Of a stretch of 64,000 nucleotides of DNA, positions 15,810-25,109 are shown piece after piece; positions within the stretch are counted from its first letter, which is position 1, and every line of letters starts with the position of its first letter. The position numbers and the translations under genes are program-made. The stretch comes from Gemmatimonadota bacterium (GTDB lineage Bacteria; Gemmatimonadota; Gemmatimonadetes; Longimicrobiales; Gaopeijiaceae): contig JADFSR010000012.1 of NCBI GenBank assembly GCA_022560615.1, positions 1-64,000 on the forward strand, written 5' to 3'. A model generated the notes under the pieces. The model saw nothing but the letters and a program-made list of their open reading frames with translations, ran no database searches and had not been told where the DNA came from.

Positions 15810-16967
15810 CTAGATCGGCCCGCGGGAAAACAGTAACGAACTGTTGTGCCCGCCGAATCCGAACGCGTTGCACAGAACGAAGTCCCCGGAGACCTCTTTC
15901 GATTCGTTGGGCAAGAAGTCGAGGCCCGACTGCGGATCGGGGTGCTCGAGGTTGATCGTAGGCGGTGCCTCACCATGCGTCAGGACATCGATGCAGACAC
16001 ACGCTTCGATGAGTGAGGACGCTCCGAGACAGTGGCCGATCATCGACTTCAAAGAACTGATGGGGACCATTGCTCGACCCTCACCGAGCAGCTCCCTGTA
16101 GACGCGTATCTCGGCTGCGTCGTTCGCCCTGGTCGAAGTGCCATGTGCCGAGACGTACGCCAAGTCCGTCTCGAGGTTGGCCACGCCGGCCAGCGCGGAC
16201 GTGCATGCGCGGAGCATGATGCCGATGTCATCCGGCACGCCCGTCATGTGCGTGGCGTTCATCGACTGTCCGTACCCGCTCAAGTATCCCGGCGCTTCTG
16301 GGTGCGGGCGGCTGCTCAGCCACATGGCGGCGGCGCCCTCTCCCATGACGAATCCGTTTCGGTTCACGTCGAAAGGTCGGCTCGCCCGCAGATCGTCGTC
16401 GCGGTTCAACGTCCCGAGATTGTTGAATCCCGCTACGGCGAAGGGATTCAACAGGGCTGTGGAAGCGACGACGATCACGTCCTCGACGGCGCCGGCTTCA
16501 AGCCACTGATGGGCGAAGATCAAGGCATCGCTGCCCGAGGCGCAGGCGGTATCAACCCGCACTCGGGGGCCGTCCACTCCCAGCCGTTTCGCGATATGTG
16601 CCAGCGGCGCGTCCCCAAAGAAGCCGAGTAGCGGAGTCAACCCGCTCGGGTCCTCGACCGCGTCGAGCGAGCGCTCGATATGCTCTGGCTCCGCGCGGAG
16701 GGTCGGGAGCGCGAGGACCAGCCCATAGTGAGCGTCTGGGTCGTACTCCAGGCGGTCGCAGGCTTCGAGTGCGAGCGCGACGCCCCTCGGCGTGATCCGC
16801 TGAGCATCGGGGCGGGGACGGCAGACGTGGTCTGGGATCGGGGCGCCGACGCGCACCGGAAACTCTTCGGGGAGTCGGACGACGGCCGAGCGGCCGGCGA
16901 TGAAGTCTGAGTAAGCGAGGTCCCCCGGCGCCACGATGGAGTGGGAGCGGACCACGAAAGAGGTCAT
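15810..16967 (-). CDS. Beta-ketoacyl synthase (KAS II / FabF-like)
   Basis: The 385-residue protein is a condensing enzyme with the complete active site: Cys142 in DTACASG, His275 in SAHGTSTRAND, Lys307 and His312 in SLKSMIGHCLGAS, and the C-terminal glycine loop NAFGFGGHNSS. The reaction is decarboxylative Claisen condensation of an acyl-thioester with a malonyl-ACP. It is somewhat shorter than FabF (about 410) at the N-terminus. ATG at 16967 overlaps the ACP gene stop by four bases. With an ACP upstream and a cysteine-less partner downstream, the arrangement resembles a minimal type II polyketide or specialised fatty-acid set rather than housekeeping fabF. No ketoreductase or cyclase is visible in the window. 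Confidence 0.88.
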   Translation of the reverse strand: MTSFVVRSHSIVAPGDLAYSDFIAGRSAVVRLPEEFPVRVGAPIPDHVCRPRPDAQRITPRGVALALEACDRLEYDPDAHYGLVLALPTLRAEPEHIERSLDAVEDPSGLTPLLGFFGDAPLAHIAKRLGVDGPRVRVDTACASGSDALIFAHQWLEAGAVEDVIVVASTALLNPFAVAGFNNLGTLNRDDDLRASRPFDVNRNGFVMGEGAAAMWLSSRPHPEAPGYLSGYGQSMNATHMTGVPDDIGIMLRACTSALAGVANLETDLAYVSAHGTSTRANDAAEIRVYRELLGEGRAMVPISSLKSMIGHCLGASSLIEACVCIDVLTHGEAPPTINLEHPDPQSGLDFLPNESKEVSGDFVLCNAFGFGGHNSSLLFSRGPI

Positions 16968-17518
16968 CGGTCCAGCTCTTCAGCCACCTTTCGTTCAAGC
17001 CACAGCTCGAGAAGCTCTTCTCCTGGCGGCGGTTCGACCGGCTCCCCGGAATCCGGATGCACGAACCGATCTCCGTCCCACACCGCCGAAGGGCGGCCTG
17101 ATTCGTCCTCACGGGCCATGTGCGTGAACACGTCGTGGATGAGCCGCGCGAACGTGTCCACCGTCCAGTATCGCGCGACATCGTAGACGCCGAGGTCTTC
17201 TGGGAGGGTCACACCGCTGAGCTCCGGCATCCGCTCGAGGAGAAGCTCTCTCCCTCGTGGTGTCAGGATCTGATCCCTGACCACGGTGTCGGGCGGAAGG
17301 CGCTTACTCAATTCCATCAACGGTTCACGCTCGGGGAACTCGAGGCCGAAGCGGTCCTCGATGTCGAACGCCGCTTCCGTCATGTCCAGTGAGTCCACGC
17401 CTTGCTCGGCGATGAGCGGGAGATCACGCTTCAACTGCCCTTGGGTGACACCGTTGAAGATCTCCAGAACCTGATCGGCGATTTCGTCGAACGTTGGCTC
17501 GGCCTGTCGCCCCTCCAT
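16964..17518 (-). CDS. Acyl carrier protein with C-terminal extension
   Basis: The first 80 residues form an acyl carrier protein: FDEIADQVLEIFNGV leads to EQGVDSLDMTEAAFDIEDRFG, where Ser43 is the phosphopantetheine site. The protein is 184 residues, about 100 longer than a standalone ACP. The extension (DTVVRDQILTPRGRELL..., then WTVDTFARLIHDVFTHMARE) includes a second helical segment and a short segment with paired Trp/His that I do not recognise; it could dock the ketosynthase. A GGAG about ten bases before ATG 17518 sets the start. It is the first gene of the three-gene cluster. The adjacent region of about 190 bases upstream holds no gene. Confidence 0.8.
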   Translation of the reverse strand: MEGRQAEPTFDEIADQVLEIFNGVTQGQLKRDLPLIAEQGVDSLDMTEAAFDIEDRFGLEFPEREPLMELSKRLPPDTVVRDQILTPRGRELLLERMPELSGVTLPEDLGVYDVARYWTVDTFARLIHDVFTHMAREDESGRPSAVWDGDRFVHPDSGEPVEPPPGEELLELWLERKVAEELDR

Positions 17519-17706
17519 GCTTCACTCCTTAGATACGGCCAGCGGCCCGGTGAGCGGCGCAGTCTACCAAAGTGACGAGCGTTTTACCAGAGTGCGTAGG
17601 GCTGAGGTCCGCCATGACATGCCGACCGCGGAGTTCGTGGCCAAGCATAGGAGCCTGTAGCAGTCGCCTACCGACCATTTGAGGCCATGACTACCTTTAC
17701 CGCCTA

Positions 17707-17779
<73 letters not shown>

Positions 17780-17887
17780 CTGGGATAAGCCAACCAGGCC
17801 TCTCGGAGGGATGCCCGAACATCACTGATCACTCCTACCCCACCTTCCCGTCCGCCGTCACGACGCACCATGTCGTAAACTTTTTGA

Positions 17888-18247
17888 CTATGTGAGTCCC
17901 CCGAGGGGCCTGAGGCGATGAGTGATCTCTCCTCTTTCGAGATCCTCACGACGGGCGCGGACGCGGCGCGCTTTGGGCGCCGTGTCCGCGCTCTTCTGGC
18001 GCCGTGTCGGCGCCCTTCTGGCGCCGTGTCGGCGCTCTTCCGGGCTGCGCCGATCGGGCCCAACCCGCCGGCTCTCCATCCGGCGGTCCGACAGTTCACG
18101 ACGCTCGAGCGACACCGCCATCACGGTGATGCGACGAACAGCGTCCCGACGGTAATCGACTCGACGATGCATGTCTCGACGATCCGCCATGTGACGACGC
18201 TCGGAAGCTTCCCGGCGGTCCCTGCGGTCGAAACGCTCTACAGACAT
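17888..18247 (-). CDS. Small Arg-rich protein with (D/E)RR repeats, hypothetical
   Basis: The 119-residue reading from ATG 18247 (GGAG about ten bases upstream) has a striking periodic composition: RR pairs preceded by Asp or Glu every five to eight residues (DRRDRREASERRHMADRR, SDRRMESRRVGPDRR). Such a pattern is unlikely from random GC-rich sequence and could give a charged, RNA- or membrane-associated helix. The C-terminal third lies on 22-bp tandem repeats whose length is not a multiple of three, so that part may be recently altered. No domain is recognised. The alternative is that the reading is a fortuitous frame over repeats; confidence is modest. Confidence 0.4.
   Translation of the reverse strand: MSVERFDRRDRREASERRHMADRRDMHRRVDYRRDAVRRITVMAVSLERRELSDRRMESRRVGPDRRSPEERRHGARRAPTRRQKSADTAPKARRVRARREDLERGEITHRLRPLGGLT
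17976..18041. repeat. Three tandem 22-bp repeats
   Basis: Units at 17976-17997, 17998-18019 and 18020-18041 follow the pattern GGCGCCGTGTCNGCGCNCTTCT, with one to three differences between copies. Each contains the palindrome GGCGCC and could fold back. The unit is not a multiple of three and therefore cycles all frames. Confidence 0.85.
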
Positions 18248-18548
18248 CCGATTCTCCGTGGCCTGCTAGCGTGTCTGAATCACCCTATCCACCGATCCGC
18301 CAAAGTCTCCCGGCGTTTCCAACGCCGGGTTACTAAGGGCTCACTTGCCAAACACTATATATAGTGCTTTCAGATCGTTGGGAATACCCTATACTGCGTT
18401 CCTGGACCGAAAATAGTTCTTACTGGATGATCGCCCGAATCAACTCAATCGCCCCATAGACTTCGAGCGCAGTCTCCATGCCACCGACAAGACAGCGGCG
18501 GGCCGGAGAACCGGCTCGCCGCTGGGATCACCCGAGGCGATCGACGCG
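18248..18548. other. Intergenic region with two perfect dyads, no gene seen
   Basis: This 300-base stretch between the Arg-rich ORF and the subtilase contains CCCGGCGTT-tcc-AACGCCGGG (18309-18329), a nine-pair stem with a three-base loop but no T tract after it. It also holds the perfect palindrome CACTATATATAGTG (18353-18366) in an AT-rich patch. The first may act as a transcript end, the second as an operator or promoter element. Neither assignment is proven. I see no convincing coding frame. Confidence 0.5.
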
Positions 18549-20153
18549 CTAGTTGCAGCGCACGCCATTCCTCCCGCGCTTCTTGCAGGACACCGTGTCG
18601 GACGTGGTGTCCTCATTATTACCGCTGCCGTCACCCACAGTGAGCGTGACCGTGTACGTGCCCACGCCGGGATACTTATGGGCGACGGTGACGCCGGACC
18701 CTATGGTGGAGTCACCGAAGGTCCAGTCCCAAACGACGCTTCCGGTCGAACCGCTGGCGTCGAAGCTGCACGACAGCTCGCTGCACGAGAACGTGAAGCC
18801 CGCTGCGAGCGGGTCCGGGTCCGGCTCCGAGGACGGGGGGTCGCTCAGCGGGCCCATCACGGCCCGGTACGAATTCAGACGCCCCCACCCGAACTCGGTG
18901 TCGTACCCAGGGGCGCCGAGGTCGTCGGTCGTCCCCTCGAGGAGTGAGCGAAGCGCCGCCCCGGTGGCGCCTGTAACAGACGCCACGATCGCCGCGGTTC
19001 CGGTGACCTGTGGGGCCGCCATCGAAGTGCCCTGGAAGTAGGCGTAGCCGCTGCCGCGCACGGAGCTGTAGATACCTGCGTCGCTCGTCGTGTTCGAGTA
19101 GAGCTCGCCGCCGGGCGCGGTGATGTCGAGGCCCTCGCCGTAGTTGGTGTAGTAGGCGTGCTCGTCGAGCCAGTCGCTGGCCGCGACGGAGAGCGCGAGC
19201 GTATCACACGCCGGGCAACTCACGGTGCTCGTGCCGCCATTGCCAGCCGACGCGATGACAAGCGCGCCGGGCCGGCCGGTTGTCTCGTCGGTGGCGTAAA
19301 ATATGGCGTCGGCCTCGAACTGCGAGAGCGAGCCGCCACCCAGGCTGATGTTCATCGCGACGACTCCGGAGTCCGTTGCGGCGTAGATCGCGCTTACGAT
19401 GGCCGACGTCGGACAACCGTTGGCACCGCACACTCGGAAGACGTAGACCGTCACGTTGGAGGCGGCGCCCGCCACGCCGGCCACGCCGACGCTGTCTCCG
19501 ACCATCGTGCCGGTCGTGTGCGTGCCGTGGTCGTTCTCATCCGACGGATCGGCGTCGTTGTCTATGTAGTCCCACCCGTCGCCGAACGTCACGCCGCCGA
19601 ATTCCGGGTGGTCCATTTGCACGCCGGTGTCGATGCTTGCGATCGAGACCGGACCACCGCCCGACGCGTAGCCCTCGTGGTTGTCCTCGTCGGCGTCCTC
19701 GACCGAGAGGTACGACGTGACGGGCTTTCCCTTATTGCGACCGCGGGTCCACGCGACCGAGAGCCCCCCCGGGTTGTGGAACGCCCAGAGCTTGGCGTCG
19801 ATCGCGGTCGTCTGCCGTAGGTAGTCGGGCTCGGCGTAGACCACGCGGTCGTCACCACCGAGGCGGGCGGCGAGGGCGCGTTCGTTACCGACGGCACCGT
19901 TGAAGATGGCGATCCGGCCATTCGCGACCGTGCGTTCGAACGCGACACCGTGCGCGCTCCCTACCGACGCCGCGTCGGCACCGTCGACGAGTCGCGCGAG
20001 GATGCGTCCAGGCACAACCTGATCGACCTGCCGCTGGATGCTGAACGCGGGGGCGTCGGCTGGATCATTGGGGGAGAGAAGCTGATTCGAGTCCTGACAT
20101 GCCGCGACGAAAAGGGCCGTCGCGAGTGCAGACAGAGTAAGGGTACGTCGCAT
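18549..20153 (-). CDS. S8 subtilisin-like protease lipoprotein with C-terminal PKD domain
   Basis: The 534-residue product starts with a lipoprotein signal (ATALFVAAC, Cys19). An I9-like propeptide (about 45-115, ending DDRVVYAEPDYL) is followed by a subtilase domain with all catalytic residues: Asp175 (IDTGVQ), His209 (HGTHTTG), Asn305 (SAGNGG) and Ser377 (GTSMAAP). A linker rich in Pro/Asp leads to a PKD domain (about 445-525; FDASGSTGSVVWDWTFGD, YPGVGTYTVTLTV) and a basic tail. It should be a cell-surface or periplasmic serine endopeptidase. ATG 20153 has GGAGG eleven bases upstream. Two Cys pairs in the catalytic domain may form disulfides. It is divergent from the secreted hypothetical gene. 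Confidence 0.93.
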   Translation of the reverse strand: MRRTLTLSALATALFVAACQDSNQLLSPNDPADAPAFSIQRQVDQVVPGRILARLVDGADAASVGSAHGVAFERTVANGRIAIFNGAVGNERALAARLGGDDRVVYAEPDYLRQTTAIDAKLWAFHNPGGLSVAWTRGRNKGKPVTSYLSVEDADEDNHEGYASGGGPVSIASIDTGVQMDHPEFGGVTFGDGWDYIDNDADPSDENDHGTHTTGTMVGDSVGVAGVAGAASNVTVYVFRVCGANGCPTSAIVSAIYAATDSGVVAMNISLGGGSLSQFEADAIFYATDETTGRPGALVIASAGNGGTSTVSCPACDTLALSVAASDWLDEHAYYTNYGEGLDITAPGGELYSNTTSDAGIYSSVRGSGYAYFQGTSMAAPQVTGTAAIVASVTGATGAALRSLLEGTTDDLGAPGYDTEFGWGRLNSYRAVMGPLSDPPSSEPDPDPLAAGFTFSCSELSCSFDASGSTGSVVWDWTFGDSTIGSGVTVAHKYPGVGTYTVTLTVGDGSGNNEDTTSDTVSCKKRGRNGVRCN

Positions 20154-20473
20154 GTGGGGAGAACCTCCAAACTGAAAGGGCAGACGATCGCCCCACCGTA
20201 CGCTTTCCCCCGACTCATTCCCGTCTCGCGTGCGGCGGGCACCTATTCATCCAATGTAGGAGTTCTCTCATACAAGAGACAACGACGACGTCGTACACAG
20301 GCCTCAAGGGGAGCCGAGCTGGTGAGAATGGTGGGTCGTGCTCGTTTGCGATTCTTCTGCCGGACCACCATGCTCAGCGAAAGCCGCGAGCTGATGCTAT
20401 GAGACGCGGTCGACCGCGACCTACGGACTTGGATCACGCCGACGAGTGCGGTCTTTCCAACGAGGCTTGGGCG
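20154..20473. other. Divergent intergenic region, protease / hypothetical
   Basis: These 320 bases separate two divergent genes and should contain both promoters. The only clear element is the GGAGG ribosome site of the protease at its edge. No repeat, RNA or additional gene is apparent. Confidence 0.4.
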
Positions 20474-21244
20474 ATGCCGGTTACTGACTGGTGGGCGATC
20501 GTCGTATCGATGTGGATGCTGACCTGCTCCGGGATAGCCTACGGGGCAGCGGCCCAGGCGCCTACGCTCCCCGATTCGCTCGAGTCGGCGTATCGAGTCG
20601 ACGCGTCCAGGTTGGCGCTACGGGGAATCGAGCGTAGCCTGCCGCTCAGTGACGCATCGATTGAAATCCCGCCCGAAGAGGTGCGGGCCCGATTGCAGGC
20701 CTTCGCGTGGCTGTTTCATGCGACCGGTTTGGCGGAACGGGATTCTGTCGTGGACGTGTTTCACATTCACACGTTTCCGCGGCCTGCGGTCCGGGAGCTC
20801 GTTTTGTCTCTAGATGCCACGGAAGAATGGGTGGCACGCTGGACGCCAGGTGCCGCCCCTAGCGGCAACAGCGTGCTCGACGAACTGGTTCGGCGCTATG
20901 GGCTCAGTTTGGTTTCGGATCGAATGACGGGAGCCTACCGACAAGTGGTACTTCGTTCTGTATACGCAGTTAACATCCACGCGCTGGCCGCGCGATTGGC
21001 AGAACTACCAGGGGTCCGATGGGCCGAGCCCAACACAGTCCGAGGGGACGGCAGTGATATCGAGTCGGAACGCGACGGGAACGGCTGGCTGATCACGTTC
21101 CGCCTCGGCTGGAATGACTGCCCGGCACGTTGCATCGAGTCGCACTACTGGCGATTCCGAGTCACGGACCAAGGTGCCGTCACTTTTCTGGAGAGCTGGG
21201 GCTCCCGTGTTCTCGATCGGAATCGACTCGGTCACGGTACGTGA
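20474..21244 (+). CDS. Secreted hypothetical protein, about 256 aa
   Basis: From ATG 20474 the product has a signal peptide ([23 protein letters not shown]). A frame to 20399 is open but would put 25 polar residues before the leader. Residues near [16 protein letters not shown] resemble the end of a subtilase propeptide, and the C-terminal segment [22 protein letters not shown], with two Cys, is a motif seen in small exported proteins of unknown function. No catalytic domain is recognisable. It is divergent from the protease, whose propeptide has a similar AEP motif; a regulatory or inhibitor-like link is conceivable but not shown. Its end overlaps phhB by 13 bases, tail to tail. Confidence 0.6.
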   Translation: MPVTDWWAIVVSMWMLTCSGIAYGAAAQAPTLPDSLESAYRVDASRLALRGIERSLPLSDASIEIPPEEVRARLQAFAWLFHATGLAERDSVVDVFHIHTFPRPAVRELVLSLDATEEWVARWTPGAAPSGNSVLDELVRRYGLSLVSDRMTGAYRQVVLRSVYAVNIHALAARLAELPGVRWAEPNTVRGDGSDIESERDGNGWLITFRLGWNDCPARCIESHYWRFRVTDQGAVTFLESWGSRVLDRNRLGHGT

Positions 21245-21594
21245 GAGGTCGCTTCGCCGGGGAACAGCTCGTCGGTCTTCGCCGCCATGATGAAGTCGTT
21301 CCGATGGAGGCCCCGGATCTTGTGAGTCCACCAGGTCACCGTGACGCTTCCCCACTCCGTCAGAAGCGCCGGATGATGACCTTCCTGTTCGGCCGCGGCA
21401 CCTACGGCGTTCGTGAAGTTCAGAGCGTCGATGAAGTTCGGGAACACGAAACTTCGCTCCAGCCGCGGGATCTCGTCGCGCTCAACGATCGCCCACTCGG
21501 GGACCTGGGCGTGTAGTTGAACGCGTTCCTCGGCCGTGACTGTGGGGGCGCCTCGCTGGCACGCCTCACACTTCGCCTGCGATAGTTGATCCAT
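21232..21594 (-). CDS. phhB: Pterin-4a-carbinolamine dehydratase
   Basis: The 120-residue protein matches pterin-4a-carbinolamine dehydratase (PCD/DCoH). The active-site motif EGHHP appears at about residues 70-74, followed by the diagnostic strand [21 protein letters not shown]. It dehydrates 4a-hydroxytetrahydrobiopterin during regeneration of the cofactor for aromatic amino-acid hydroxylases, in the cytoplasm. No phenylalanine hydroxylase is present here, so its local partner is unknown. An N-terminal CEACQRG pair of Cys is a common lineage extension. The start follows GGGAG eleven bases upstream. Confidence 0.92.
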   Translation of the reverse strand: MDQLSQAKCEACQRGAPTVTAEERVQLHAQVPEWAIVERDEIPRLERSFVFPNFIDALNFTNAVGAAAEQEGHHPALLTEWGSVTVTWWTHKIRGLHRNDFIMAAKTDELFPGEATSHVP

Positions 21595-21667
21595 CGTCCG
21601 ATGCTCCCTGCTGTGTTGTTGCCTGCTTGCGACACCGATCTGGGCGACGCTGGCCGAGTCTACTCGG

Positions 21668-22996
21668 CTACCGTCGATTGACCGGCAAGTCCAACGCGGA
21701 TCGATCGACGATCTTTCCGCCCTTGATCACGAGCTCGATCTCCTGCGTATGGCTGATGTCCTCCAGTGGATCGGCGGACAGTAACACGAGATCGGCGAGC
21801 TTGCCTTCTTCTATGGAACCGAGCTCGCGTTCCCGCCCCAGGAAGATCGCCGCGTTGAGCGTGCCAATCCGGATCGCCTCGACCGGGGGGATGCCACCCT
21901 CGACCATCAACTCGAGCTCACGGTGCGAGGCTGGCCCGGTGGACTGGTCCGACCCCAGGACGATCACGCCGCCGGCCTCGGCGATGAGCCGCAGATTCTC
22001 CTGCGCCACCGGGGTCATGACCTTCATCCACGTCGTCCACGTGCGCGCGGCGTACGAGTCCCGAACCGTGGTGCGCAGCTGCTCGAGCGTCTCCGGTTCG
22101 TACGTCGCCTGGTAGATCGGCCGATCCAGGAACTCGGGGTGTTCGACCAACCGGCTGTACCCCTCACCGATTGTGAGCGTGGACACCATCGGCACTTTGC
22201 TCGCCGCCATGAGACTGACGAAGCCTTCGCTGACCGGACCCTGAATGATCGGGTGTGCGAGCGTGTTCATGCCGGCTTCGATCGCTTGACGGGCCCGGAA
22301 CTCGTGCGAAATGTGGACCGTGGTCCGGATGCCGTGCTCGTTGAAATAGCGGCCGATCTTCGCCATCAGCTCTGGCTGGAGAAGAGGGATGAGGGGCCGA
22401 GTACCCCACCCGTGCTCGTCGAAGGTCAGCTTCACGAGATCGGGCTCACGCGCGATGTGCGCATCGAGTAACGACCTGTCCTCGGGCCACTCGTCGACGA
22501 GCGTCGCGCCGGCGCCGCCGCCGTGGCCTCCTGGCGCCGTCACCACTCCACCGGTCGCGAAGATGCGCGGGGCGACGATCTGTCCGGCCCGCTCCCGCGT
22601 CCTCAGGCCGAAGATGTAGTCGGGGTCGTTGCCAGCGTCGAAGACGCTCGTGACCCCGCTATACAGAAAGCCGTGCAGCGCACGGATGCCCACCCGTTCG
22701 TCGGGGCCGCCCCGCCCGCGGCCTCCGGATAGGTGGATGTGCATGTCCATCAGGCCGGGGATGAGGAATTTGCCGCGTCCGTCGATCCGCTCGGCGCCCT
22801 CCGGCGCCTCGATCTCCCGGACGGCGACGCGCGTGATGCGGTCGCCCTCCACCAATACCCAAGCGTTCGGCATAGCGGGACGTCCGGTGCCGTCGATGAG
22901 CGTGACGTTCTCGAACAGCAGGGACGCTTGGCCGCTGAGCGGAGCCTGTGAGGTCAGGAAGACCGCGGCAGCGAGGCAGGGCGTAAGTAGGCGCAT
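21668..22996 (-). CDS. Secreted amidohydrolase-family protein
   Basis: A signal peptide ([16 protein letters not shown]) precedes a metal-dependent amidohydrolase (TIM barrel plus small beta domain). The first metal motif is [10 protein letters not shown], preceded by GRGKFLIPG, which closes the N-terminal beta domain. Later motifs are [17 protein letters not shown] (His), NTLAHP (His) and VIVLGSDQS (Asp). The C-terminus [22 protein letters not shown] is the usual return to the beta domain. Members of this imidazolonepropionase-like group cleave cyclic amides or act as exported dipeptidases; substrate unknown. I chose ATG 22996, which makes the signal peptide start correctly, over an upstream frame to 23035. 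Confidence 0.88.
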   Translation of the reverse strand: MRLLTPCLAAAVFLTSQAPLSGQASLLFENVTLIDGTGRPAMPNAWVLVEGDRITRVAVREIEAPEGAERIDGRGKFLIPGLMDMHIHLSGGRGRGGPDERVGIRALHGFLYSGVTSVFDAGNDPDYIFGLRTRERAGQIVAPRIFATGGVVTAPGGHGGGAGATLVDEWPEDRSLLDAHIAREPDLVKLTFDEHGWGTRPLIPLLQPELMAKIGRYFNEHGIRTTVHISHEFRARQAIEAGMNTLAHPIIQGPVSEGFVSLMAASKVPMVSTLTIGEGYSRLVEHPEFLDRPIYQATYEPETLEQLRTTVRDSYAARTWTTWMKVMTPVAQENLRLIAEAGGVIVLGSDQSTGPASHRELELMVEGGIPPVEAIRIGTLNAAIFLGRERELGSIEEGKLADLVLLSADPLEDISHTQEIELVIKGGKIVDRSALDLPVNRR

Positions 22997-23118
22997 GGTT
23001 GGGTCCGGGGCGATACCGGGGCAGCGTGGGTTCACGTGCCCAACGTACGGCCCCGGGAGGCAATGCGCGCCGAACTTTGCCTTCTGGTCTCCCAGGGAGG
23101 GTGGCTCAGCTTCGGCGC

Positions 23119-24933
23119 TCAGTGCAGCCGGAACACGAAAAGAGTGTTCCCGCCGGAGCGCTGCTGGATCTCGGGCGTGAGCGAGAGCGTGTTCGGTCCC
23201 CCACCTGCTGCGATCGCGATGTATTGAACTCCGTCGACGCTGTAGCTCACAGGGTAACCGCCAGCGGTGGAGTTGAGGATCTGCTCCCAGAGGACCTCGC
23301 CGGTCGCCGCATCGAAGGCGCGAAAGCGGCGGGCATCATCGGTCACGAAGACGAGGCCTCCGCCGGTCGTGAGCACCGAGCCGCCAATTCCCGCCCGCTG
23401 ACGGTGCTGCCAAAGCGTCCTTCCGGTCGCGACGTGCACGGCGGTGAACACGCCCACGTTCTCGTCGGAACCCGGGACGTGGATCCGCCGGTAGGACGCG
23501 GAGTTGTGGTACATGCCCACGGTCGGCTCCACCGGATCGAGCGTGTACTCCATGCATGTGTTGTTTCCCGAGGAGTAGAGCGCGTTCGTCACCGGATGGT
23601 AGGCCGCTGCCTGCCAGTTGGTGCCGCCGCCCAGGTGTGGGCAGACGATGACCTCCTGACCGATCTGGGGATGCTTCAGCTCCGGGTTCAGGATCCCTCT
23701 CCGGCCCTCGGCATCGACGCCGACGATCACGTTCTGGAAGTGAGTGGTGCGGGCCCATAGGAAGTCGCCCGTCGCCGCGTCGAGAGTCCAGATGATGCCG
23801 GGCTTGCCCGGTATCCCCGTTACGACCTTGCGCCGTTCCCCCGGCGTGATCGTGGGGCTGATCCACTCGACCGCGCTGGCGTCCGGTGCCACCTCCGTCT
23901 CCACGATGATGCGTTCGAACGGGTGATCCTGGTCGAATTCGTCGCCTGGAAGGTGCTGGAAATACCACACGATCTCACCGGTGCGGGCGTCGAGCGCCAG
24001 CGTCGAGTTCGTGTACAGCGCGTCTCCGACGGTGCCCCGCTGGACGGTGCCCCACGGGACCGGCACGGCCACGCCCGTGAAGATGAGCCCCAGCTCCGGG
24101 TCATAGCTCGGTGCGATCCAGGCGGAGCCGCCACGCCGTTCTTCGTCGGGCACATCACCCCAACTGTCGCCGCCCGGCTCCCCCGAGTGCGCGAGGGTGT
24201 ACGTCCGCCACAGCTCCTCGCCGGTCTCCGGGTCGTGGGCCGAGATCCAGCATCGCGTGTTGATGAAGTAGCAGCCCGACATGCCCGCCACGACCTGCCC
24301 CTCGATGATCTGGGGACCGCCGGAGTAGTGGTGGCCGATCGTCCAGTCGCCGACCGGCTGCTCCCACTCGACCTCCCCGGTGCGCGCGTCCAAGGCCACG
24401 AGATACGCGTCGTGCGTCGCGAGGAAAATTCGGTCGCCGAAGAGCACCGCGTTCCGGTTGGCGCACGCGAGGCTCGCGATGTGCTCGACGCGCTCCCGGC
24501 GGTACGTCCACAAGAGCGTTCCGTCGCGGGCGTCCACCGCTTCGACGAAGTCGCAGGCCTGCGGCAGGAACATGACGCCGTCGTGCACGAGAGGTGTCGT
24601 CTCTTGCTTCCCACGCTCCATCGTCCACGCCCACGCGAGGCGGAGCTCGTCGACGTTGGACCGATTGATTTGATCGAGTGGACTGTATCCCCAGTGGCCG
24701 TATGTTCTGCGCCACATCAACCACTCGCCGTCGGGCGGGTCGACGAGCATCGCATCCGTTACGGGACTGTAGGCATCCAGGATGGACGGCCCGGTCGCGG
24801 TGGACTGGCCGTCCGCGGTGGACTGCCCACCGGCGATCGACGCGGTGAAGGTGCCAAGCAGACTGACGAAGGCGGTGCAGGTCGCTCCCCGAATCAAGTG
24901 TCGTCGGGCGACGAATCGAAGGCGATCGATCAT
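23119..24933 (-). CDS. Exported PQQ-type quinoprotein dehydrogenase (no cytochrome domain)
   Basis: The product (about 604 residues) has an Arg-rich export signal (RLRFVARRHLIRGATCTAFVSLLGTF) followed by an eight-bladed PQQ propeller: WRRTYGHWGYSPLDQINRSNV at the start of the barrel and repeated tryptophan docking motifs (TLLWTYRRE, GEEVLWEQ). GMSGCYFINTRCWISAHDPETGEELW carries a Cys pair in the region where quinoprotein alcohol dehydrogenases have a disulfide. It oxidises an alcohol or aldehyde in the periplasm using PQQ, likely donating to a cytochrome c. Start ATG 24933 was chosen at the signal peptide. It is a paralogue of the gene ending at 62096. No PQQ biosynthesis genes are in the window. 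Confidence 0.87.
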   Translation of the reverse strand: MIDRLRFVARRHLIRGATCTAFVSLLGTFTASIAGGQSTADGQSTATGPSILDAYSPVTDAMLVDPPDGEWLMWRRTYGHWGYSPLDQINRSNVDELRLAWAWTMERGKQETTPLVHDGVMFLPQACDFVEAVDARDGTLLWTYRRERVEHIASLACANRNAVLFGDRIFLATHDAYLVALDARTGEVEWEQPVGDWTIGHHYSGGPQIIEGQVVAGMSGCYFINTRCWISAHDPETGEELWRTYTLAHSGEPGGDSWGDVPDEERRGGSAWIAPSYDPELGLIFTGVAVPVPWGTVQRGTVGDALYTNSTLALDARTGEIVWYFQHLPGDEFDQDHPFERIIVETEVAPDASAVEWISPTITPGERRKVVTGIPGKPGIIWTLDAATGDFLWARTTHFQNVIVGVDAEGRRGILNPELKHPQIGQEVIVCPHLGGGTNWQAAAYHPVTNALYSSGNNTCMEYTLDPVEPTVGMYHNSASYRRIHVPGSDENVGVFTAVHVATGRTLWQHRQRAGIGGSVLTTGGGLVFVTDDARRFRAFDAATGEVLWEQILNSTAGGYPVSYSVDGVQYIAIAAGGGPNTLSLTPEIQQRSGGNTLFVFRLH

Positions 24934-25063
24934 CTCGGGGGTCTGCCGGCTGGAGTGGCGTGTGGGGCCAGGGTAGGAGCGGAGGGTTGGGTGAGCAAGG
25001 ATAGAGCCGATCGGTGACGGACTCTTTCGCATCATCCGTGGGCTCTTGAATTCGCGCGGTCAC

Positions 25064-25078
25064 CGCCATACTATGGCG
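25064..25078. promoter_or_regulatory. Inverted repeat, candidate PadR operator
   Basis: CGCCATACTATGGCG is a perfect 7+1+7 inverted repeat centred 39 bases before the padR-like start. PadR proteins usually bind dyads near their own promoter, so autoregulation is a reasonable inference. The sequence differs from the ATGT-N8-ACAT consensus of classical PadR. Confidence 0.45.
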
Positions 25079-25109
25079 TCGTGCGACTTACTTGGCACAA
25101 GGGAAGCCC

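Noticed and set aside
17976-18041. 22-bp repeats considered as a CRISPR array
   Set aside because: The units are contiguous without spacers, and no cas gene is nearby.
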